A stretch of DNA of 24,121 nt, taken from the NCBI GenBank assembly GCA_002422665.1, contig DITA01000081.1, positions 1 to 24,121 on the forward strand, written 5' to 3'. A program made the position numbers and the translations under genes. Every line of letters starts with the position of its first letter. Position 1 is the stretch's first letter. This DNA is from Cloacibacterium caeni_C. Lineage in GTDB: Bacteria; Bacteroidota; Bacteroidia; Flavobacteriales; Weeksellaceae. Below the pieces are notes generated by a model that saw only the letters and a list, made by a program, of their open reading frames with translations, was not told the DNA's origin and searched no databases. Positions 7,706 through 16,271 of this stretch are shown here, piece after piece.

Positions 7706-9076
7706 CTATTTATTTTTACTCTTTTCTTTCGTCATTTGCTCCTTGATAAAAGGATATTTTTCTTGCATATCGCTAGAAAGACTTTCGTCTAACTCTAGGG
7801 CTTTTTGTAAAGCTTTTTGTCCGTTTTCTTCATCATTTAAGTGAAGATAAGAATTGCTGAGCTGATAATACAATTCTGCTCTCTGGTGAATTTTGGTAGC
7901 TTGTTCTAAAACGGTAATTGCGTCTTCATATTCGCCGATAAGCATGATTACTTCGCTGTATGCATACCAATTGTAAAATCTTTTTGGCTCTACATCTACC
8001 AATTTTTTAAGACAAGAAAGCGATTCTTCGAATCTACCAGAATCTATGTAAAGAAAAGCCAATTTCTTCTGAAATTCTAAGTTGTTTTCATTCAGCGCAA
8101 CTGCTTCTTTAGCAAAATGTAGGGCTTCTTTCATGCTTCCCATTTCTAAATAAAGATCGCTCTGTTCCATCATCGAAAGATAAAACTGCGGATCTTCTCT
8201 TAAAGATTTCTGAAAAGCACGAAGCGCTTCCATATTTTTTTTGGCTGCTTTGTAGCATAATCCAATTTTGTAAAAAGTAAAAGCTTTGGTATATTCTAAT
8301 TCCAGCTGTTCTTCGTAAACCTCAATCGCTTTTTCCCATTGTTCCATCGCTTCATAACACGCTGCTTTATTGGCATAAACTCCAGCTGCATCAGAATTAA
8401 TCGCTAGTAAATAATCGAAAGACTGAATTGCTTTTTCGTAGTTTTTTCGGTTGAAATAGAATTGCCCCATTTCAAACCAAGCGGTTTCCGAAAAAGGAAA
8501 CTGATTGATATAATTTTGCAAAAATTCTTCTGCTTCAGCATGACGAGTCATTTCGCCATAACACATCATCGCACTTTCTAGTGCATATTCATCTTGAGGA
8601 TCGTGTTTTAATGCTAATTTGTAGTTTTTCAATGCATTAAAAGGGTCTTGGAGATTGTAATATTCATCTGCAATGAAATTATGCAAGAAGCTTTCTTCCT
8701 CTTCAAGTTCTAATGCTTTTTCGCAAAATTCTATTGATTTTCTAGGGTTTCCGTTGTTAGAATAATATTTGGCACAACAAACCAAAAAGTCGGTGCTTTC
8801 TGAACATGAAGGTTTCAACTCTTCAATTAATTGACGAGCTTGAACGTATTTTTCGAGTTCTAAAAAGACTTCTAATTGCTTAACTTTCAGTTCGATAGAG
8901 TTAGGGTGAAGTTTTAAACCATAATTCACAGCCATTTCTGCAAAATTAATGTCACCCATTTCTAAATAAAAAATAACAATGTCTTCTACTTCTTCTGTGT
9001 CAAAGTAGAATTGTTCGTTATTTTCTATCATATCTTCGAACTTTTTAGCAAGCTCATTTTCAAAAAATTCTTCCAA
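7706..9076 (-). CDS. Tetratricopeptide repeat (TPR) protein
   Basis: A 456-residue, mostly helical protein with about ten TPR units of 34 residues running from about residue 30 to 440. Recurrent signs are A-x-x-x-Y/F pairs and turns such as ALELDE, ALKHDP and LLAINS. There is no signal peptide or membrane span, so it is probably cytoplasmic. Such proteins are scaffolds; nothing here shows the partner. The first 25 residues are rich in Glu and Phe, and the tail is Lys-rich. The start is TTG 9074-9076: an in-frame stop lies 6 bases upstream at 9083-9085 and the first in-frame ATG would remove 15 residues. It follows glmM by 85 bases on the same strand and probably shares its transcript. This neighbour pair is seen in other flavobacteria, from memory. 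Confidence 0.85.
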   Translation of the reverse strand: MEEFFENELAKKFEDMIENNEQFYFDTEEVEDIVIFYLEMGDINFAEMAVNYGLKLHPNSIELKVKQLEVFLELEKYVQARQLIEELKPSCSESTDFLVCCAKYYSNNGNPRKSIEFCEKALELEEEESFLHNFIADEYYNLQDPFNALKNYKLALKHDPQDEYALESAMMCYGEMTRHAEAEEFLQNYINQFPFSETAWFEMGQFYFNRKNYEKAIQSFDYLLAINSDAAGVYANKAACYEAMEQWEKAIEVYEEQLELEYTKAFTFYKIGLCYKAAKKNMEALRAFQKSLREDPQFYLSMMEQSDLYLEMGSMKEALHFAKEAVALNENNLEFQKKLAFLYIDSGRFEESLSCLKKLVDVEPKRFYNWYAYSEVIMLIGEYEDAITVLEQATKIHQRAELYYQLSNSYLHLNDEENGQKALQKALELDESLSSDMQEKYPFIKEQMTKEKSKNK

Positions 9077-9086
9077 ATTATTTTAT

Positions 9087-9160
9087 AGATATTAGATTTT
9101 AGATATTAAAGGTTAGATTTTAAAATACATTTTCTAGATTCTAACCTCTGATTTCTAATC
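9087..9160. repeat. AT-rich imperfect repeats between glmM and the TPR gene
   Basis: The 85-bp gap contains repeated variants of a TTAGAT/ATATTAGA word in both orientations. AGGTTAGA at 9110-9117 pairs perfectly with TCTAACCT at 9140-9147, and ATTAGA at 9091-9096 pairs with TCTAAT at 9154-9159, so the gap could fold into a nested hairpin. There is no T-tract that would make it a terminator. It may be a degenerate tandem repeat or an mRNA processing structure. Confidence 0.45.
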
Positions 9161-9161
9161 T

Positions 9162-10544
9162 CTATATTAAACTTTTAATTTTTGTTATCATTTTGTCTGC
9201 CAGTTCATCTGCTTCTTGCTGAGAAAAGGCTTCTGTATAAATTCTAATAATAGGTTCTGTGTTTGATTTTCTGAGGTGAACCCAATTTTCTGGAAAATCA
9301 ATTTTCACACCGTCTATCGTAGAAATTTCTTCATTTTTGTATTCTTCCTGCATTTTTACCAATAGCGCATCTACATCTATTTCTGGAGTAAGTTCTATCT
9401 TCTTTTTACCCATGTAATATGCTGGATATGTAGCTCTTAACTCAGAAACGGTTTTGTTTTCTTTAGCCAAATGTGTTAAAAATAATGCAACGCCAACTAA
9501 AGAATCTCTTCCGTAATGCAAATCTGGATAAATAATTCCTCCATTTCCTTCTCCACCAATAACTGCATTTTTCTCCTTCATTAAAGTCACCACATTTACT
9601 TCTCCTACAGCACTTGCAAAATATTCTGAATCTAGATTTCTAGCAACATCTCTCAAAGCTCGGCTCGAAGAAAGGTTAGAAACGGCAACTCCTTTCTTAT
9701 GTCTCAGCAAATAGTCTGCCACAGCTACCAAAGTGTATTCTTCGCCGAACATTTCGCCATTTTCGTCAATAAGTGCCAATCTGTCAACATCTGGGTCTAC
9801 TACAATTCCTACATCTGCACCTTCTTTTTTGATTAAATCGCAAATATCTGTTAAATGCTCTTTCAAAGGTTCTGGATTGTGTGGAAATTGTCCGTTTGGT
9901 TCGCAATATAACTTCACGACTTCGCAACCTAATTTTTCTAAAAGTGGCGGAAGCGAAATTCCACCGGTAGAATTTACAGCATCAAGAACGACTTTGAATT
10001 TTTTAGCTTTTACAGCTTCTACATCTACCATTGGTAAATCTAGAATTTTTTGAATATGAATATCAAAAGCGTCTGTTCTAGTTTCGTATTTTCCTAAATC
10101 GTCTACTTCGGCAAAGTTGAAATCTTCTTTTTCGGCGATTTCTAGCATTTCTGCGCCATCTTTTCCACTGATAAATTCTCCTTTTTCGTTGAGCAATTTC
10201 AGCGCGTTCCATTGTTTTGGGTTGTGAGAAGCGGTTAAGATAATTCCGCCATCGGCTTTTAACTCTGGAACCATTACTTCCACAGTTGGCGTAGTAGAAA
10301 GTCCTAAATCTACTACATGAATTCCTAAACCTTGTAAAGTAGCAGTAACCAATGAATTAACCATTGCGCCAGAAATTCTGGCATCACGACCAATCACTAA
10401 GGTTAAATCTTTTTTATTTTTATTTTTTTGAAGCCAAGTTCCGAAAGCTGCAGTAAATTTTACTACATCTACAGGTGTAAGATTATCATCTACTTTACCA
10501 CCGATGGTTCCACGGATTCCTGAAATACTTTTGATTAAAGACAT
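9162..10544 (-). CDS. glmM: Phosphoglucosamine mutase (alpha-D-phosphohexomutase family)
   Basis: A 460-residue enzyme that interconverts glucosamine-6-phosphate and glucosamine-1-phosphate on the way to UDP-GlcNAc, feeding peptidoglycan and lipid A. All four family signatures are present: the phosphoserine loop TASHNP (Ser106), the metal loop DPDVDR (250-255), the sugar-binding GEGNGG (331-336) and the phosphate-binding RKSNTEP (425-431). The N-terminus (ISGIRGTIGG) is of the Bacteroidota type. Family members with this form are sometimes annotated as phosphomannomutase, and the exact sugar preference cannot be read from sequence. No other mutase is in view. A -7 box lies 41 bases upstream of the ATG; the gene is divergent from the outer membrane protein at 10761. 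Confidence 0.88.
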   Translation of the reverse strand: MSLIKSISGIRGTIGGKVDDNLTPVDVVKFTAAFGTWLQKNKNKKDLTLVIGRDARISGAMVNSLVTATLQGLGIHVVDLGLSTTPTVEVMVPELKADGGIILTASHNPKQWNALKLLNEKGEFISGKDGAEMLEIAEKEDFNFAEVDDLGKYETRTDAFDIHIQKILDLPMVDVEAVKAKKFKVVLDAVNSTGGISLPPLLEKLGCEVVKLYCEPNGQFPHNPEPLKEHLTDICDLIKKEGADVGIVVDPDVDRLALIDENGEMFGEEYTLVAVADYLLRHKKGVAVSNLSSSRALRDVARNLDSEYFASAVGEVNVVTLMKEKNAVIGGEGNGGIIYPDLHYGRDSLVGVALFLTHLAKENKTVSELRATYPAYYMGKKKIELTPEIDVDALLVKMQEEYKNEEISTIDGVKIDFPENWVHLRKSNTEPIIRIYTEAFSQQEADELADKMITKIKSLI

Positions 10545-10585
10545 ATGATATTGAGATAAATTTTTATTTGAAAATTAAATTTCTG

Positions 10586-10593
10586 CAAAATTA
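10586..10593 (-). promoter_or_regulatory. Bacteroidota -7 box for glmM
   Basis: On the minus strand TAATTTTG matches TAnnTTTG, 41 bases before the glmM ATG. No good -33 box at 17-23 bp. The rest of the 216-bp divergent gap (10545-10760) is AT-rich. The opposite gene has only a weak candidate, TACTTTAG at 10737-10744, one base off consensus. Confidence 0.4.
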
Positions 10594-10760
10594 CTGAATT
10601 TAGCAACAGGAATACGTTTCTTGTGGAAAAATAAACCATTTTCGATATACTTAAATATCAACAAGTGTTGATTTTAACCTTTTTAGTAAATGATAATCTA
10701 AATATTTTGTAACAGAATATCCTTTTCTTTTACTAATACTTTAGTGATAAACTTTTAAAC

Positions 10761-13454
10761 ATGAAAAAAATACTTTCATTTACCTTTATTTTATTATTTT
10801 CAATTGTAATTTTTGCTCAGAAAACCATTTCTGGAACCGTAAAAAATGATGATGGAAAACCGCTTGCAAGTGCAAGTGTAACCATAGAAGAAATAGGCAA
10901 AAATGCCATTTTAGAATATGCAATTACCGATGCCAAAGGAAATTATAAAGTGACTTTTACCAGTAATGACGAAAAAATTCTTGTAAAAGTAAAAGCCTTT
11001 AACCATCAAACCATCACCGAAAATTATAATAACGCAACTCAGACTTTGAATTTTGTGCTTCAAGAAAAAGCCACAGAAATTAAGGAAGTAAAACTGAAAA
11101 CTAAACTTATTACCAAACGTGGTGACACCATTTCTTATGATTTAAAATCTTTCGAAAGTAAGGCAGACAGAAGTTTAGCGGATGTTTTGAAAAAAATTCC
11201 TGGGATTGAAGTGAATAAAGATGGTTCTATTCTCTATCAAGGTGAACCGATTAACAAATTCTATGTAAACGGAAAAGATTTAATGGAAGGAAGTTATGGT
11301 GTAATCAATAATTCTCTCCCAAAAGATGCTGTGCAAAAAGTAGAAGTGCTTGAAAATCACCAACCTGTAAAAATTCTTCAGGATAAACTTTCTTCGGAAA
11401 ATGCGGCGATTAATGTGCAACTCAAAAAATCTATTACCATGACAGGAAGAGGAGAAACTTCACTTGGTGTGGCGCCATCTCTTTGGAATGTCAAACTTTC
11501 TCCGATGCTTTTTACTCAAAAATACCAATGGGTTTTGAATTACAAAACCAATAATATGGGAGAAGAAGTAGAAAAAGAGAATAATATTCTGGCTTTTGGA
11601 AATAGATTTGAAGGAATGAGAAGAAATTTTTCTGAAAATTCTTGGCTTTCTGTAGAAAACGCTGCTACTCCTCAAAACGTTCCTGTAAAAAGATATTTAT
11701 TTAATAATGTACATTATTTATCTGCTAATGTTTTGACTAATCTTTCAAAACAATGGGAATTAAAAGCTAATGCAAGTTATAGCAATAACGCTATAGAAAG
11801 AGAAAGCATGGTGAAAACGTTCAATGCGAATAATGATTTGACTAACACGTTTTTAGTGTCTAATAATTATTACACCAACCAAGCAAAAGGTGAAATTATT
11901 TTCTCTAAAAACGCCAACAAAAGTTTCTTTAAGAATACCACTACTTATAATGGACTTTGGAATGGAGATTTAGCCAATACTAAAAACAACAATAACGCCT
12001 CTAACCAAAGAATTAAAACGCCATCTAATAGTTTTCAAAACTCATTAAGTGCCATTATTCCTTGGAAAGAAAGACTGGTAAACGCGATGTCTTTCATCAG
12101 CTATAGAGATGATAAGCAAGATTTATTCATCAATCCAGCGAAATATGTAGAGATTTTAGATAATGTAGATGGTGGAAATAATAGTGATGTGGTGCATCAA
12201 TTACTTAATTTGAAAACTTTCGAAGCGGTACATTCTGCATCAATTGGTTTGTCTAAAAAGAATTGGACTTTTACCCCAGAAGTTGGTCTTAATTATACCA
12301 ATAACAAACTTCTTTCAGATGTAAACGGTGTTACAGGAAACACCATTCAGGATTATCAGTTTAAAGGAGTTGCTTTGGAAAATGATATTGATTTTAAAAA
12401 TCTAAAACCTTATGCACAAATGATGGTAAATTACAAGAGAGAAGGTTTAGATGTGAATTTAAGTTTCCCTGTGAATTTTAATAATATTTCTGCAACTGGA
12501 ACCAATAATTTGGATAAAACTTTGAATAAAATCACCTATGATCCAAGGTTTTTCATGAGATATGATTTAACCTCATTCTGGAAATTTTCAACTTTCGCGG
12601 GAATTACCAATTCTTTTGGAAGCATCAATGACCTTTATAATGGTTTTATTCTTTTGTCTGCAAAAAATTTGTCTGCAAAAAATACTGATATTCAGCAAAC
12701 AAAGTCAAATTTTGTGGGTTCAAGGTTAGAATACAGAAATCCATTGAATAACATTTTCTTTAATGTGAGCTATAACTTTAATGATAGAACAAGTAATATC
12801 ACTTATCTTAATAAATTAAATGTTGATAGCCAGCAGTTTATATTAGAAGGTTATAATTTAGAAAACAATAGTAAAACCAATTCTGCGAGAACAGAACTCG
12901 GGAAATATTTTCCTAAGTTAAAAACCAATGCTTCCGTAGGATATAATTATTCATTGAGTAATTATCAGCAATTACCAGCCAATTCTACACCCACTGAATC
13001 TAGTTTTATAGATGTAGAAGGTAGAAATCAAGGCGTAAGCGTTAAGTTTAATAATAATTATTTCTCTTGGTTAAGTGTAGATTATAATGCCAATTGGAGT
13101 TTTAGTAAAACGCAATCTCCTGATGATTCAGATTTTAACAATCAAACAGATTTATTTAACCACGCACTTTCTGCATATGTTTATCCTTTCAAAAATCACA
13201 CATTAGGATTCACTTGGGACGAATTGCACTCTAGTAACAAAGAAAGAAATGCTAAAAATGCTTTCTTTGACCTTTCTTACCAATATTCTATGTCCGAAGA
13301 AAAAATAGATTTAGAACTGAAAGTGCTGAATATTACCAATAATAATGTATTCGAGAATGTAGCTTTTGATCCTACTTTAAATCAAACTTCTTACACCACG
13401 GTAAACATTAGACCGAGACAAGTGGTACTCACGCTGAAGTTTAACTTCAAATAA
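10761..13454 (+). CDS. Outer membrane beta-barrel protein, TonB-dependent receptor type
   Basis: An 897-residue outer membrane protein. Order: signal peptide (1-19, cut before Gln20); a carboxypeptidase-regulatory-like beta-sandwich (about 22-105, starting ISGTVKNDDGKPL); a plug-like region (about 115-200, with SLADVLKKIPGIEV and INKFYVNGKDL); and a long barrel rich in Asn, Tyr and alternating aromatics to the C-terminus. This matches the flavobacterial outer membrane beta-barrel family (OMP_b-brl_3 type) rather than SusC. No SusD partner or other substrate clue lies nearby, so the cargo is unknown. exbB-exbD-tonB about 0.8 kb downstream could energise it. It contains an exact 15-bp in-frame duplication (12654-12683). 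A strong terminator follows. Confidence 0.85.
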   Translation: MKKILSFTFILLFSIVIFAQKTISGTVKNDDGKPLASASVTIEEIGKNAILEYAITDAKGNYKVTFTSNDEKILVKVKAFNHQTITENYNNATQTLNFVLQEKATEIKEVKLKTKLITKRGDTISYDLKSFESKADRSLADVLKKIPGIEVNKDGSILYQGEPINKFYVNGKDLMEGSYGVINNSLPKDAVQKVEVLENHQPVKILQDKLSSENAAINVQLKKSITMTGRGETSLGVAPSLWNVKLSPMLFTQKYQWVLNYKTNNMGEEVEKENNILAFGNRFEGMRRNFSENSWLSVENAATPQNVPVKRYLFNNVHYLSANVLTNLSKQWELKANASYSNNAIERESMVKTFNANNDLTNTFLVSNNYYTNQAKGEIIFSKNANKSFFKNTTTYNGLWNGDLANTKNNNNASNQRIKTPSNSFQNSLSAIIPWKERLVNAMSFISYRDDKQDLFINPAKYVEILDNVDGGNNSDVVHQLLNLKTFEAVHSASIGLSKKNWTFTPEVGLNYTNNKLLSDVNGVTGNTIQDYQFKGVALENDIDFKNLKPYAQMMVNYKREGLDVNLSFPVNFNNISATGTNNLDKTLNKITYDPRFFMRYDLTSFWKFSTFAGITNSFGSINDLYNGFILLSAKNLSAKNTDIQQTKSNFVGSRLEYRNPLNNIFFNVSYNFNDRTSNITYLNKLNVDSQQFILEGYNLENNSKTNSARTELGKYFPKLKTNASVGYNYSLSNYQQLPANSTPTESSFIDVEGRNQGVSVKFNNNYFSWLSVDYNANWSFSKTQSPDDSDFNNQTDLFNHALSAYVYPFKNHTLGFTWDELHSSNKERNAKNAFFDLSYQYSMSEEKIDLELKVLNITNNNVFENVAFDPTLNQTSYTTVNIRPRQVVLTLKFNFK
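12654..12683 (+). repeat. Perfect 15-bp in-frame tandem duplication
   Basis: TTGTCTGCAAAAAAT occurs twice in direct tandem, at 12654-12668 and 12669-12683, coding LSAKN-LSAKN within the barrel. Being base-identical and a multiple of three, it looks like a recent slippage event in a loop or strand end. Confidence 0.9.
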
Positions 13455-13470
13455 ATTTTTCAAAATAACG

Positions 13471-13500
13471 AACGCAGTAAATTTTTTACTGCGTTTTTTA
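13471..13500 (+). terminator. Rho-independent terminator of the outer membrane protein gene
   Basis: An 11-bp perfect stem (13471-13481 with 13485-13495), loop TTT, then a T run to 13499. It lies 16 bases after the stop. Confidence 0.88.
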
Positions 13501-13541
13501 TGATTTTTAACGAAAAACCTTTTATGGTTTTATAAATTTTT

Positions 13542-13549
13542 TATCTTTG
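13542..13549 (+). promoter_or_regulatory. Bacteroidota -7 box for the acidic protein gene
   Basis: TATCTTTG matches TAnnTTTG, 57 bases before the ATG at 13607, giving an AT-rich leader of about 50 bases. No clear -33 box. Confidence 0.5.
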
Positions 13550-13606
13550 TTAAAGACAATCATTTTTTTAAAACTTAAAAACAAACATTCTTTTTAACAC
13601 ACCATC

Positions 13607-14065
13607 ATGAAAGGGATTTTAAAAATCTATCACCCAGAAGAAACCCTTAAATACCATATCTCTAGCACATATTGCAAGGCGGTTTATCTCAATTCAAAAA
13701 ATTTTCTGGAAGTAGAAATCATTACAGATGATTCTTTAGACCATGTAGAAGACGATTCTCTACAATATAATTTTCCTCAGCTATCCTTAGACGTATTCGA
13801 ATTTCCTATTGATTCTAATGAATTAGAAGGAAAAACATTCCGTATAGAAGATACAGACGAAGAAACCTATACAGAAGTAGACCTTTATGACGACGAAGAA
13901 GCCTATCTCTACGAGAATGAACTTAGTTTTTCTAAAGACGAGGAAGATGTGCTACAATTATTCTGGCAAGGGAAAATAGATGATTTCTATACCGGTTCTG
14001 ATGAACCCATTCCTTTTAAATTGAAATGTCATTTCAAAGCAGATGATATCGAAATAGAAGAGTAA
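13607..14065 (+). CDS. Highly acidic conserved-looking protein of unknown function
   Basis: A 152-residue protein I do not recognise. About 41 residues are Asp or Glu, concentrated in the middle (residues 80-115, for example YDDEEAYLYENE), against only a dozen or so Lys/Arg. It has no signal peptide and no membrane span, so it is probably cytoplasmic. Predicted strands alternate with acidic turns, which suggests a small beta-rich fold rather than disorder. It has its own -7 box upstream and is flanked by the terminator of the outer membrane protein gene and an AT-rich hairpin, so it seems monocistronic. Codon use looks like that of its neighbours. A DNA mimic or a metal or basic-protein binder are possibilities, but nothing here decides between them. 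Confidence 0.75.
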   Translation: MKGILKIYHPEETLKYHISSTYCKAVYLNSKNFLEVEIITDDSLDHVEDDSLQYNFPQLSLDVFEFPIDSNELEGKTFRIEDTDEETYTEVDLYDDEEAYLYENELSFSKDEEDVLQLFWQGKIDDFYTGSDEPIPFKLKCHFKADDIEIEE

Positions 14066-14123
14066 CTTTCTGCTGTTTTCTTTCCCGTTTAAAACCATCA
14101 GAATCTTGTTTTATTTTTAAAGT

Positions 14124-14149
14124 TTTTTTGAAAAGTATTTTTCAAAAAA
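14124..14149. other. AT-rich perfect hairpin between the acidic protein gene and exbB
   Basis: An 11-bp perfect stem, TTTTTTGAAAA at 14124-14134 with its complement at 14139-14149, and loop GTAT. It is followed by no T-tract on the plus strand, so it is at best a weak terminator. The rest of 14066-14225 shows only a near-consensus -7 box TAAATTTA at 14185-14192, 33 bases before exbB. Confidence 0.4.
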
Positions 14150-14225
14150 CATTCATTGCTACGAGAAATTCTACAATTTTTCACTAAATTTATCGTTTAG
14201 AAATTCGAACTTAACATTTTTCATT

Positions 14226-14909
14226 ATGTTTTTACAAGCCACGACTACTATCATTAACAATAAAGTGACAGAGAAACAAGTATTTTCGCTTTGGGATGTA
14301 CTTTTCAGCGGAGGAATTATAGGAAATACCATTATGATTGCCATTTTCCTTTTGGGAATTTTAGCATTATATGTTTTTTTCGAAAGATATTTTTTCATCA
14401 AAAGAGCTTCTAAAGAAACGCCTAATTTTTTAGAAAATATTAAAGACTGCATTCATGACGGAAGAATACAATCTGCCATAGATTTATGCAGAAGAACAGA
14501 TTCGCCAGAAGCCAGAATGATAGAAAAAGGCTTAACCAGAATAGGAAGACCCATTTCTGATATTTCAAATGCAATGCAAAACCAAGGACAGTTAGAAGTT
14601 TCTAAATTAGAAAAAAACCTGAATATTCTAGCTTCAGCTTCTGGAGCTGCACCTATGTTAGGTTTTTTGGGAACGGTAGTCGGAATGATTATGGCGTTTT
14701 TCGAAATTTCTAATGTTACGGGAGCAGTTTCGCCTAAACTTTTGGCATCGGGAATTTATACTGCGATGGCTACTACTGCAGTGGGTTTATTTGTGGGAAT
14801 CCCAGCATATTTTTTCTATAATATTTTGGTGACCAATGTAGACAGATTGGTTCTGAAAATTCAAACTCACGTGAATGAGTTTTTAGATACGCTAAACAAA
14901 CCACTTTAA
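14226..14909 (+). CDS. exbB: ExbB (MotA/TolQ/ExbB proton channel family)
   Basis: A 227-residue inner-membrane protein that forms the pentameric stator of the TonB motor with ExbD and uses the proton gradient to energise outer-membrane receptors. It has three hydrophobic segments: about 30-53, 134-160 (with the conserved LGFLGTVVGM) and 174-204 (with AMATTAVGLFVGIPAYF). The cytoplasmic loop lies between the first and second. Layout and length match the short Bacteroidota ExbB. TolQ or MotA-like roles are excluded in practice by the adjoining exbD and tonB. It is the first gene of the exbB-exbD-tonB operon; exbD starts 33 bases downstream. Confidence 0.9.
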   Translation: MFLQATTTIINNKVTEKQVFSLWDVLFSGGIIGNTIMIAIFLLGILALYVFFERYFFIKRASKETPNFLENIKDCIHDGRIQSAIDLCRRTDSPEARMIEKGLTRIGRPISDISNAMQNQGQLEVSKLEKNLNILASASGAAPMLGFLGTVVGMIMAFFEISNVTGAVSPKLLASGIYTAMATTAVGLFVGIPAYFFYNILVTNVDRLVLKIQTHVNEFLDTLNKPL

Positions 14910-14942
14910 TTCTTCTAAAATCTAACCTCAAACTTTTTAAGA

Positions 14943-15338
14943 ATGGAATTGAAAAGAAGAAATAGAGTAAGCGCCGAATTTAGTATGGCTTCGATGACAG
15001 ATATTATCTTTCTGTTATTGATATTCTTTATGATTACCAGTTCTGCTATCAGTCAAAGCGCAATAGATGTGAATTTGCCAAAAGCTGCAGCTCAAGATCC
15101 TAGCGTTACAGACCCTACAACTGTTACAATAAATGCAGATGGGAAGTATTTTGTAAATGATTTAGAAACGCCAAAAGAACAATTAGAACAAAATATTGTA
15201 AAATTGGTAGAGGGTTCACCTAATCCTACTTTCACCATTAGAGCAGACGAAAATTGCAAGCATAAAGATGTAGTTTATGCCATGGAAATCGCTGAAAAAC
15301 ACAAATATGGTTTAGCGATTGCTACGGTTCAAGAATAG
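14943..15338 (+). CDS. exbD: ExbD biopolymer transport protein
   Basis: A 131-residue protein with a basic cytoplasmic N-terminus, one membrane span (about 18-40) and a periplasmic domain. The proton-carrying Asp is Asp20 in SMTDIIFLLLIFF, the family signature. Together with ExbB it drives TonB. It lies between exbB and tonB with no promoter. A 7-bp hairpin (15347-15363) follows 8 bases after the stop. Confidence 0.92.
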   Translation: MELKRRNRVSAEFSMASMTDIIFLLLIFFMITSSAISQSAIDVNLPKAAAQDPSVTDPTTVTINADGKYFVNDLETPKEQLEQNIVKLVEGSPNPTFTIRADENCKHKDVVYAMEIAEKHKYGLAIATVQE

Positions 15339-15346
15339 TCAATTGG

Positions 15347-15363
15347 AATGGACTTAGTCCATT
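15347..15363 (+). other. Intercistronic hairpin between exbD and tonB
   Basis: AATGGAC at 15347-15353 and its perfect complement at 15357-15363 enclose loop TTA. No T run follows, so it should not stop transcription. It could stabilise the exbBD part of the message or set tonB level. Confidence 0.4.
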
Positions 15364-15399
15364 TATAGAAATTAAAATCAAATTTAGCCAAAACTTATA

Positions 15400-16269
15400 T
15401 TGGAAACGATAACTCAACATAAACGAGACGAAAAAATTGACAAGCTAAAAAGCGCAACACTTACTGCGCTGATTTCGGCATTGTTGTTTTTGTTGATTTT
15501 TTATTACCAATTCGTGAGAGAAACCCCAAAAGAAGAGAAAGTGACCACTATGCTGATTAATTTCGGAGATAATAGAAACGGAAATGGAGCAGAAGAACCT
15601 GCTAATCAAGAAGGAAGTTTAGCTTCTGCAGATATTTATATTCCCGAAGAATTAAAAACTCCTGAACCACAACCTCAAGAAATTGTAGAAACTCCAAAAG
15701 CGGTAGAAAAACCTGCAGAAAAAATCATCACAGGAAAATCTGAAAAAACTACTGCCGTAAAAACAGAGAAAACCGAAAAAAAATCTACGAAATCTTCGGA
15801 AACTACAGTATCTAAAACCACTACTTCTAAAACATTATCTACTAGCAATACCACTGCCAAAAATGCTCAAGGTGACGGACAAGGAACCGCCGCAATTGGC
15901 AATCTTATCAAAGGAAGAGGAACTAAAACCGGAACGCAAGGAACTGATGGAACCGTTGGGAATTCTGGCGATCCTCTTGGTGGAAAAGGAGATGGTGATA
16001 GCAAAATTGGCGTAGACAGAAAACTTATTTCTTACATTCCCGGAACCATGGGAAAAGGTGGAGAACAGCCCTCTCATAACTGTACAGCAAACGGAACCAT
16101 TACCATTTCTTATACGGTAGACAAAGCTGGAAACGTGATTTCAGCGCGCAGAAGCAGTGGAATTTCTGATCCATGTGTCGTTACTGCTGCGGTAATTTGG
16201 GTGAAAAAATACGTAAAAGCCGAAAAAGCCTCCACCAATTCTACTGGAACATATAAAATTACTTTTTAG
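15400..16269 (+). CDS. tonB: TonB family energy transducer
   Basis: A 289-residue protein: cytoplasmic N-terminus, one membrane anchor (about 18-36), a long periplasmic linker (about 60-205) and a TonB-C-like domain (about 225-289, with TITISYTVDKAGNVISARRSS). The linker is Pro/Glu-rich at first, then Lys/Thr/Ser-rich, then Gly-rich. The C-terminal domain carries two Cys (228 and 259), possibly a disulfide, and ends in TYKITF. The start is TTG 15400: an in-frame stop lies 15 bases upstream and the next in-frame ATG (residue 51) falls after the anchor. Third gene of the exbB-exbD-tonB operon; it should link the motor to receptors such as the one at 10761. The sequence ends 3 bases before a long palindromic element. 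Confidence 0.85.
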   Translation: METITQHKRDEKIDKLKSATLTALISALLFLLIFYYQFVRETPKEEKVTTMLINFGDNRNGNGAEEPANQEGSLASADIYIPEELKTPEPQPQEIVETPKAVEKPAEKIITGKSEKTTAVKTEKTEKKSTKSSETTVSKTTTSKTLSTSNTTAKNAQGDGQGTAAIGNLIKGRGTKTGTQGTDGTVGNSGDPLGGKGDGDSKIGVDRKLISYIPGTMGKGGEQPSHNCTANGTITISYTVDKAGNVISARRSSGISDPCVVTAAVIWVKKYVKAEKASTNSTGTYKITF

Positions 16270-16271
16270 AA

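Noticed and set aside
9733..10053. Plus-strand frame antisense to glmM
   Set aside because: Ser/Thr/Pro-rich shadow of a gene with all catalytic motifs.
14171..14452. Minus-strand frame antisense to exbB
   Set aside because: Covers the exbB start and first span; no promoter or family.
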